Of a DNA stretch of 64,000 nt, positions 58,201-64,000 are shown in pieces. The DNA lies in IMG/VR virus record IMGVR_UViG_3300021424_002547, positions 35,686 through 99,685 of that record; one strand, 5' to 3'. This stretch comes from a virus. A program made the position numbers and the translations under genes. Under the pieces are notes generated by a model that worked only from the letters and a program-made list of their open reading frames with translations, ran no database searches and was not told the origin of the DNA. The first letter of the stretch is position 1; every line of letters begins with the position of its first letter.

Positions 58201-60656
58201 TGTTATTATCAGAATTATTCGAAGATTCAGTCAAGCATGTTACATTCTGTTTCGGTAGAATGAATCCTCCTACCATAGGTCACAAACAGGTCCTAGATAC
58301 TATGAAATCTCAGGGCGGGGAAATAAAGATATTCGTTAGCCAGAGCCAAGATGCCAAAAAGAATCCTCTAGATTATTCTACCAAGATCAAATTCATCAAG
58401 GCCATGTTTCCAGAATATGCCCAGGATGTGGTAGAAAATTCTAGCCTAAACACCGTGGTCAAGGTGGCCAGTTATCTCTATGATCAGGGATATACTGCTG
58501 CGACATTTGTCGCAGGTAGTGATCGTCTAGACGATATGAAAAAACTACTGGAAGCATATAATGGAGTAGAAGGTAAGAGCCACGGTTATTACAAATTCGA
58601 AGTGCTAGATTTTGCCAGCAGCGGTGAGAGAGAAGACGGTGCTGAAGGTGTTGCAGGTGTTTCAGCTAGTGGTGCCAGAGCGGCGGCAGCTAATGGCGAC
58701 TTGGAATCGTTTAAAGAAGCCACAGGGGCCGGTGAACTAAGCGAAAAGTTATATGCGGCTGTTCGTAAAGGTATGGGCATATCAGAATCATACAAAATCG
58801 CAGAATCCGTTTCTATAGATTCAGCGATAAAGAATATCGTTGCTACAGGTGATAGTGTCGCAAAGACCTATGGCGATCTCAAGACCATGGCGGAGAAGTG
58901 GGTCTATAACAACGGCACGCTCAAAGGATTCCACAGGAATGCCGCAGGTGTAGGTAAACGTTGGTATGACACATTCTTTTGGAACAAGATGGAAAACGAT
59001 CTACGCACACTGCTACAGAAAAATCCCAAGGCCGCAGCGAAGATACAAGACTTTCTCAACATAGAGAAGGACGACAAAGGTCATGTCAGTTTTAACATCA
59101 TCGGACGCAGCCTGCCGAGAATATTAAACGACGTGGGCGAGAAAATGGGCAACGACGATCTCAAGAGATTTGGTGCTAACTGGTTCAAGCGACAGAAAGA
59201 CTACGAAGATTATCTAGGTCGTGTAGAAAAAGAAGTAAACGATGAAGAAGATGATGATGACTTCTCTCCCGCACCTAAACAACCCAAAGACAATGTGGTA
59301 GGCCGTCAGAACGCTGCTGCCGAAGACATAGTAAACCAGATACTCAAGAGTATTGACAAGAAGGCTGCGGGAGAGATACGCAACATCATCGCCAGAGAGC
59401 CTAATAAACTACAGGCCCTGCAGAAAGAGTTAGCGAAACGCAACATCAAGGTAGGCGAATCGATACGCAGGATAAAGGAACAAATCCTCGCCGAACTGCT
59501 CGAACTAACTACAGAATTCGTGAAATTAAATGACGGTAGTTTTGTTCAGATACAATATAGACCGATGTTAAACAGGCAACCTATGCCAGGTTCCGTACAA
59601 ATATCGGTAGCAGATCCAAGAGTCATTCCTAATATCACAACAGTTAGGCCGTTGGCCTCTGCGGGAGCATGGCAGCAGGACGCAATAAACAAAGCAGCAT
59701 CATCTGGACAGTTAAAACAAAAACAATCAGGACAAGGTGTGGCGGAAGGCATCCGTGTGGTAGATCAAGACTACGATCTCGATCAAATCATATTAACTTT
59801 AGATATCGAAGGTCGGAGAGCATCATTTACCTATACTGATTACGATGAGAACTTTGAAAACGCAGAAAGAAAGGATGTGTTTGATCAACTACAGGAAAAA
59901 TCATGGTATAAGGGTTTAGATCATCCTACTAAAATGGAGATCTTAGATGCTGCCTACAAGGCTATAAGAGGTGAAGAACCGAGCGAATACAAACCTACAG
60001 TTGGTGATGAGCCATTAGACATAGACGAAGGTGTCTCGGAAGGCGATTTAGAAGAAGACTGGCGGAAGAAATTGGCCGCTGCGGGCATGGCCGGCATGAT
60101 GGGACTCAGCGGTGCTGCTGGTGCAGCAGATCGTGTACCGGATACTGCCAAAGAACCTATCATAGCTACTGTAGTCATCGACGGTGAAGCGAGGAGATTA
60201 GATCTCACTCCTAAAGGGTTTGACGATGTCAAAGAAGCAGAAAGATTTTTAAAAAAATTCTTGGCGGATCGAGGTATAAAAGATTGGCAGGCCAAGATAG
60301 AACGCAGTAAACCGGGAACAGGCAAGTATGAGAGGTTGACTATCTCAGGCATGGGTGGATTAGAAAGCATACATGAAGCGCCTATAGAGATGGATCCTAG
60401 CGATCCAATGGATCCTATGATCTACGGACACGATCGAGCCAATCCCGGAAAACTGAAATATCGCATGGCAAGAGCGGCCGGACAATTAAAAGATCTATCT
60501 TCGAGAGTAGACGGTGCAAGCGCCAGTGAATGGCAGATGATGGCTCGTCAATTCGAAGAACTGAAGATGAACATGGAACAGATAAGACATGCCTTGGAAG
60601 AACTGGGCAAAGTCAGGAAGAAGGGTGGCATTCGATCGATGGGAATAACAGTATGA
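58200..60656 (+). CDS. Multidomain polyprotein: N-terminal nucleotidyltransferase plus V-x-E-G-linked modules
   Basis: An 818-residue protein. Residues 1-10 (M-L-L-S-E-L-F-E) resemble a targeting peptide. Residues ~12-195 form a HIGH-type nucleotidyltransferase: F-G-R-M-N-P-P-T25-I-G-H28, F-V-A-G-S-D-R and S-A-S-G-A-R (as in NadM-like adenylyltransferases). A helical part follows. Linkers G-V-A-E-G (59736-59750), G-V-S-E-G (60030-60044) and S-I-H-E-A mark further modules. The segment after the second linker (D-W-R-K-K-L-A-A-A-G...A-G-A-A) looks like a latent signal peptide. Probably cleaved by the prohead protease; this is inference. Confidence 0.68.
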   Translation: MLLSELFEDSVKHVTFCFGRMNPPTIGHKQVLDTMKSQGGEIKIFVSQSQDAKKNPLDYSTKIKFIKAMFPEYAQDVVENSSLNTVVKVASYLYDQGYTAATFVAGSDRLDDMKKLLEAYNGVEGKSHGYYKFEVLDFASSGEREDGAEGVAGVSASGARAAAANGDLESFKEATGAGELSEKLYAAVRKGMGISESYKIAESVSIDSAIKNIVATGDSVAKTYGDLKTMAEKWVYNNGTLKGFHRNAAGVGKRWYDTFFWNKMENDLRTLLQKNPKAAAKIQDFLNIEKDDKGHVSFNIIGRSLPRILNDVGEKMGNDDLKRFGANWFKRQKDYEDYLGRVEKEVNDEEDDDDFSPAPKQPKDNVVGRQNAAAEDIVNQILKSIDKKAAGEIRNIIAREPNKLQALQKELAKRNIKVGESIRRIKEQILAELLELTTEFVKLNDGSFVQIQYRPMLNRQPMPGSVQISVADPRVIPNITTVRPLASAGAWQQDAINKAASSGQLKQKQSGQGVAEGIRVVDQDYDLDQIILTLDIEGRRASFTYTDYDENFENAERKDVFDQLQEKSWYKGLDHPTKMEILDAAYKAIRGEEPSEYKPTVGDEPLDIDEGVSEGDLEEDWRKKLAAAGMAGMMGLSGAAGAADRVPDTAKEPIIATVVIDGEARRLDLTPKGFDDVKEAERFLKKFLADRGIKDWQAKIERSKPGTGKYERLTISGMGGLESIHEAPIEMDPSDPMDPMIYGHDRANPGKLKYRMARAAGQLKDLSSRVDGASASEWQMMARQFEELKMNMEQIRHALEELGKVRKKGGIRSMGITV

Positions 60657-61798
60657 AAGCCAAAGATTTTATACCCGCAAGCAAACCTAGAAACTTTGTA
60701 GCCAAGAATCAACAGACCGCAGGCGCTGGTGCACATCGCGACAAGAAGAAAGCGCAGAAACAGGGCTACGAGAAGCACAAAGGCAAAGGTGTCCGGGAAG
60801 GCAGTAAAATCGCTGTAGATCGCAAAACCGGTCGATACTATGATCCAGATAAAGAACTTGACAAACTATTGAACCAACACAAAGCTCAATTTCAAGGTAT
60901 GGCCGCGATTGAAAAAGCACAGAGTTCTGCTAAAAAAGCCAAACCTAAAAAGCCAGATGTCTCAGAAGGCGACGAACCAGATGAGCAGTATCTAGACAAG
61001 GTCATCAGCGATCTATACAAGGATACCTACGGTATGCGTCCAGATCACGAGTTCGGTCGAGAGTGGATGTCAAGCAATTACGAAGAAAAACTTGAGATCT
61101 ATAACAGCATATTAAAAAATCTACACAGTGATATGGATGAAGGTATTGGTGGTACGATCGCCGGTGGCGTGGGTCAGTTCATTGGCAATAAAATCGATCC
61201 TCTACATGGAGAAATCTTAAGAACTCACGGTGAGATGGCTGGTAGAAAAGCAGAATATATTATACGAAAGTATATGCACTTACTACAGAAATCTCTCAAG
61301 AAACAACTAGATTCTGGAGAGAAGGAAGGTGTCCGAGAAGGCAGCGACTGGGGCGAACCTAGAGAGATACTGGAAGATGTTCTACAGACTTTGGAGCGTG
61401 AAGTAGAGTGGCCATTGACCGAGGTAATGGATCCTAGAGAAGTACGCCAACTATTGGCACCTATCATAAAAGCAGTAAATGATAAAATGATGAGTATGAA
61501 AGAAGCACAAGACGACTGGGGCGGTATGAGCCACAGAGAATTCAAGCGTAAAGAATTACAGCATGAACTAGGACATGAAGACGATCCGGACTTTGAACGC
61601 AAGATGCGCCAACAACAGATGGATAAGGATAAAGGCCCGTGGTATATCCGTATCAATGGTAAGATCTACAAGCAGAAGGGCGAAGCCAAAGTGTTCGACT
61701 GGAAAAAAGGTGCTAACAATTATGCCCTAGCCATACTGAAGAACAAGCCGGAGTTGCAAGGTAAAGTCCTGATAACTAAAAATCCCTCGGATCAATGA
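60653..61798 (+). CDS. Predicted packaged polyprotein with three V-x-E-G linkers
   Basis: A 381-residue charged protein starting M-K-A-K-D-F-I-P-A-S, a diverged targeting-like N-terminus. Linkers G-V-R-E-G (60788-60802), D-V-S-E-G (60956-60970) and G-V-R-E-G (61328-61342) separate four short modules: a Lys/Gln-rich one, a small D-R-K-T-G-R-Y-Y-D-P helical one, a glycine-rich module with an I-A-G-G-V-G-Q-F-I-G-N-K stretch, and a C-terminal domain ending W-Y-I-R-I-N-G-K-I-Y-K-Q-K-G. The ATG overlaps the previous stop; the frame from 60530 is read from the wrong phase of the upstream gene. Confidence 0.62.
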   Translation: MKAKDFIPASKPRNFVAKNQQTAGAGAHRDKKKAQKQGYEKHKGKGVREGSKIAVDRKTGRYYDPDKELDKLLNQHKAQFQGMAAIEKAQSSAKKAKPKKPDVSEGDEPDEQYLDKVISDLYKDTYGMRPDHEFGREWMSSNYEEKLEIYNSILKNLHSDMDEGIGGTIAGGVGQFIGNKIDPLHGEILRTHGEMAGRKAEYIIRKYMHLLQKSLKKQLDSGEKEGVREGSDWGEPREILEDVLQTLEREVEWPLTEVMDPREVRQLLAPIIKAVNDKMMSMKEAQDDWGGMSHREFKRKELQHELGHEDDPDFERKMRQQQMDKDKGPWYIRINGKIYKQKGEAKVFDWKKGANNYALAILKNKPELQGKVLITKNPSDQ

Positions 61799-62034
61799 TG
61801 GAAATCGCAGAATTAAAAAGGTTGGCTGGTATCAATGAATTTAAAGGATATGTAAAATACGATCCTGTAAATCCCAACGATGGTAGTAATATCAGCATAA
61901 CTGGTAATGAAAAGGGCGAAATACAGAAAAAAAACAATATAAAACCAGGAACTCCTGAATGGTTCCAACTATGGTTTAGTTTGCCTTACATGACCGGGGA
62001 ACGTCCAGTAGGAGATAAAAAATGGTTGAGATAA
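61795..62034 (+). CDS. Small hypothetical protein of packaged-protein cluster
   Basis: A 79-residue protein starting [16 protein letters not shown], an amphipathic helix with an I-x-E site. The rest is polar. ATGATG overlaps the previous stop, and it overlaps the ErpA-like gene by 13 nt. No function recognised. Confidence 0.52.
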   Translation: MMEIAELKRLAGINEFKGYVKYDPVNPNDGSNISITGNEKGEIQKKNNIKPGTPEWFQLWFSLPYMTGERPVGDKKWLR

Positions 62035-62348
62035 CTGAAGCAGCAAAAATAAAGATCATAGATCTGTTGATTGACGAAAACAATCCCAAGTTATTTCTCC
62101 GCACCTTTGTGCAGGGAGGTGGATGTAGCGGTTTCAGTTATGGATTTACTTTTGATGAAGAAGTTAATGAAGATGATTTTGAATTTTCTCTAGATGAAAA
62201 ATATAAGTGTGTTATTGATTCTATGAGTATGCAATACATGACCGGAGCGACAATAGATTATAAAGAAGAACTAATGGGTAGTCAGTTTACCATAAAAAAT
62301 CCAAATGCTGAAACTACCTGCGGATGTGGGAGTAGTTTTTCTATATGA
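62022..62348 (+). CDS. erpA: A-type Fe-S carrier, ErpA-like
   Basis: A 108-residue protein with C35 (G-G-G-C-S-G-F) and C100-G-C102-G-S-S-F. The V-E-I-T-E-A-A start, the [14 protein letters not shown] segment and the length fit ErpA more than IscA. It delivers Fe-S clusters to target enzymes. It is the second A-type carrier in the window and lies among predicted virion proteins, away from iscU/iscA. It overlaps both neighbours. Confidence 0.88.
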   Translation: MVEITEAAKIKIIDLLIDENNPKLFLRTFVQGGGCSGFSYGFTFDEEVNEDDFEFSLDEKYKCVIDSMSMQYMTGATIDYKEELMGSQFTIKNPNAETTCGCGSSFSI

Positions 62349-62716
62349 GAGCCCGAGAATTCATCAAAGAAGCAAGAAATACACAGGGAGATGTGGCCTC
62401 TGGTTTCGATCCAATCCAGAGCGATCCTCTGACCTTGACCTATGTGTTTCCTACTATGCCTGCGAACAATCCTTACAGGACCTACAGGTTCAGCATGGCC
62501 GTGGCCAATCATGATGCAGAACCTATGGAAAACCCTACCAGCCAGATGGCCATGATGTCGGCCTATACCAAAGAAGAAGATGACATGCTGAAGAAAGCCA
62601 TGAAGAAAACCGGCGATCGTGGACACGTTGTAGGCAACCAAGGCAGTAAAGAACCAAAAGACACCGGTCATCACAGTCCTGTGGCACGGGCCAAACGCAA
62701 TCGCTGGGGAGTGTAA
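62345..62716 (+). CDS. Predicted packaged protein with capsid-targeting-like N-terminus
   Basis: A 123-residue protein starting [10 protein letters not shown], very close in pattern to the T4 internal-protein targeting peptide (M-K-T-Y-Q-E-F-I-A-E), with a protease-type I-x-E site before Ala. The mature part has [18 protein letters not shown] and a basic, His/Lys-rich C-terminus. Its first 17 nt after the start base are identical to those of the next gene. Function of the mature part unknown. Confidence 0.6.
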   Translation: MRAREFIKEARNTQGDVASGFDPIQSDPLTLTYVFPTMPANNPYRTYRFSMAVANHDAEPMENPTSQMAMMSAYTKEEDDMLKKAMKKTGDRGHVVGNQGSKEPKDTGHHSPVARAKRNRWGV

Positions 62717-62719
62717 GCA

Positions 62720-63895
62720 GTGAGAGCCCGAGAATTCGTCATCGAGAAGAAACGCCGCAAGCGTAGACCACGGTGGGCTGCCTATGGTCCAGGACCCTAC
62801 GGCGGTTATGGCTACTACGCAGGTTATAGTGGAGACGGCGGAGGCGGTGATGGCGGAGTAGGTGAAGCCAGCTATCCCGGCAACGTCGGAGCCATGGAGA
62901 TAACTAAATTCTTTAGGATAGCAGGTCCTAAAGAAAAAGATCTGTTGAAAGTGTTGATACAACGCAAAGACTACAGCCGAGCCTGGGCATTGATACAGGG
63001 TATCACGGGTGTAAAACTACAGGGACGAGAATTCCAAACCGACGAAGGATGGCGAGATACACTGGCTGGATTGGCGTTAGGTACCGGTGTAGCCATGGGC
63101 AGCCCTGCTGATGCTAAAACTAATGTAGAACGAGTTGTCGTATCACCGGGACAAACTGTGTATTCTATAGCCAAAGCATTTGATACTACCCCGGAAGTCA
63201 TTCAAAAATTAAACAAATTAGATAAAGATTTTACTATCAAACCCGATCAGGTTATAAAAGTTCCTAAGATAGATACAGTTGAAATTCCTTCTAAAGAAAA
63301 AAAATCTATTGATAGTAAAAAATCTGTAGAAAAGAAAGATGAAAAGAAATCCGAAAAGAAAATAGACACCAACAAAACTCTAACCGGAAAACCTTTTGAA
63401 GCATTGCTAACTCGAACCGCTCGGTCGTCCGGAATCACAGATCCTATCGAACTGGCGGCTTTCCTAGCCCAGACTTCTGTAGAGACTGGAAGATTCAAAC
63501 ACATGAGAGAAGTCGGCAACAAAGAAAGGATCGAAAGGATGTACGATCTAAAATTCAACCGACAAGGTGCTAAGATACTAGGCAATACCAAACCCGGAGA
63601 CGGCTGGAGATATCGAGGTAGAGGATTTATACAATTGACTGGCAGAGACAATTATACCAGAGCCGGCAGAGATCTCGGCCTCGATCTAGCCAAAGATCCC
63701 GATCTAGTGGCCAGAGAGCCTGAAGTCGCGGCCAGAGCCAGCGTATGGTATTGGAAAACCCACGTTAGACCACAGGTAAACGATTTTAGAGATACTGCTG
63801 CAGTTACCAAAGCGGTTCAAGGGGGGTCGTCTGCGCTGGATCGTAGAGAACGCGAATTCCAAAATTTTAAACAATTACAATTGGCTAAAATATGA
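62720..63895 (+). CDS. LysM-GH19 muramidase with capsid-targeting-like N-terminus
   Basis: A 391-residue protein starting at GTG: M-R-A-R-E-F-V-I-E, then a basic Gly/Tyr-rich spacer with a V-G-E-A site. A hydrophobic segment after T-D-E-G-W-R (63047-63115, ending S-P-A-D-A) resembles a signal peptide. A LysM domain follows (S-P-G-Q-T-V-Y-S-I-A-K...I-K-P-D-Q-V-I-K-V-P), then a Lys/Glu/Ser linker and a GH19 domain (S-V-E-T-G-R-F, then G-W-R-Y-R-G-R-G-F-I-Q-L-T-G-R-D-N-Y). It should bind and cut peptidoglycan. Distinct from the endolysin at 49021; probably carried in the virion. Confidence 0.75.
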   Translation: MRAREFVIEKKRRKRRPRWAAYGPGPYGGYGYYAGYSGDGGGGDGGVGEASYPGNVGAMEITKFFRIAGPKEKDLLKVLIQRKDYSRAWALIQGITGVKLQGREFQTDEGWRDTLAGLALGTGVAMGSPADAKTNVERVVVSPGQTVYSIAKAFDTTPEVIQKLNKLDKDFTIKPDQVIKVPKIDTVEIPSKEKKSIDSKKSVEKKDEKKSEKKIDTNKTLTGKPFEALLTRTARSSGITDPIELAAFLAQTSVETGRFKHMREVGNKERIERMYDLKFNRQGAKILGNTKPGDGWRYRGRGFIQLTGRDNYTRAGRDLGLDLAKDPDLVAREPEVAARASVWYWKTHVRPQVNDFRDTAAVTKAVQGGSSALDRREREFQNFKQLQLAKI

Positions 63896-64000
63896 AAGCT
63901 CACGAATTCATAACTGAAAATTTTGCAGACGGTAAACGCAAAGGCAAGAGCCGTCCAGGGCGTGTAAAACGTTCAGGAGCCAGTTGTAATGGTAGCGGGG
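63892..64000 (+). CDS. Predicted packaged protein with capsid-targeting-like N-terminus (3' end outside window)
   Basis: The first 36 codons are inside the window. It begins M-K-A-H-E-F-I-T-E-N, the third strong copy of the targeting-like peptide, followed by a Lys/Arg/Gly-rich part (K-S-R-P-G-R-V-K-R-S-G-A-S-C) typical of a recurrent small basic protein of marine T4-like phages. The ATG overlaps the stop of the muramidase gene. Confidence 0.55.
   Translation, partial: MKAHEFITENFADGKRKGKSRPGRVKRSGASCNGSG

Noticed and set aside
1-64000. CRISPR arrays, insertion sequences, integrase or attachment sites
   Set aside because: None seen: no spaced repeats, transposase or recombinase motifs. The genome looks virulent and the island has no mobility gene in this window.

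Overview
The window looks like part of a large, virulent, T4-like (myovirus-type) marine bacteriophage genome. The evidence is a T4-type sliding-clamp loader (gp44-like), a gp31/GroES-like co-chaperonin, PhoH, ThyX, a UV-damage endonuclease, very large repetitive virion proteins of the kind found in marine T4-like phages, T4-late-type promoters (NNTAAATA), tight ATGA-type gene overlaps and dense packing. The host should be Gram-negative: there is a KDO-8-phosphate synthase gene, an overlapping inner/outer spanin-like pair with a lipobox, and a Sec signal peptide. It uses a canonical sigma70-type signal, since four exact TTGACA-17-TATAAT promoters are present. No photosynthesis genes are seen, so a heterotrophic host is more likely than a cyanobacterium. 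The genus of phage and host cannot be fixed from the sequence alone.

Layout. (1) 1-10068: a visibly AT-rich cargo island with five small 2-oxoglutarate/Fe(II) oxygenases, two acyl-lipid desaturases, two paralogous B12-type radical SAM proteins, an SGNH hydrolase, a GNAT-like protein, a duplicated DUF2061 membrane protein and a PP-loop ATPase. It ends at an aberrant tRNA-like gene (10114-10225). (2) 10.2-16.6 kb: a histone-Hc1-like protein, a methyltransferase, another 2OG oxygenase, ThyX and a run of small unknown genes under strong sigma70-type promoters. (3) 16.6-24.8 kb: a fibre-like protein, then a QueD-like/DadA-like/KdsA/glycosyltransferase operon, UvdE, superoxide dismutase and IscU/IscA. 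(4) 24.9-42.1 kb: giant virion proteins, probably fibre or baseplate-decoration proteins, including a subtilase whose catalytic residues are split by a cupredoxin-containing insertion. (5) 42.1-49.0 kb: small conserved phage genes, a mini DNA-polymerase-III-alpha-like protein, gp31-like co-chaperonin, MazG-like NTPase, cytidylyltransferase, gp44 clamp loader and PhoH. (6) 49.0-52.1 kb: lysis cassette (GH19 endolysin, spanin-like pair, holin candidates) closed by a terminator. (7) 52.1-56.8 kb: DnaJ, peptide deformylase and ClpA. (8) 56.8-64.0 kb: a set of proteins, several with N-termini like the T4 capsid-targeting sequence (M-R/K-A-x-E-F-I/V-x-E) and with recurrent V-x-E-G linkers, among them a nucleotidyltransferase polyprotein and a LysM-GH19 muramidase. 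An ErpA-like Fe-S carrier is embedded among them.

How the parts may fit together. Three iron-cofactor genes (iscU, iscA, erpA-like) and an Fe/Mn superoxide dismutase travel with at least ten predicted iron-dependent enzymes (2OG oxygenases, di-iron desaturases, radical SAM proteins). This suggests a phage that secures iron cofactors for its own oxidative chemistry. The 56.8-64 kb cluster is best explained as virion-packaged proteins matured by the prohead protease. Predicted late promoters are repeatedly placed exactly 5 nt before ATG, which implies leaderless late messages. Functional names rest on motifs read by eye; no database search was run.
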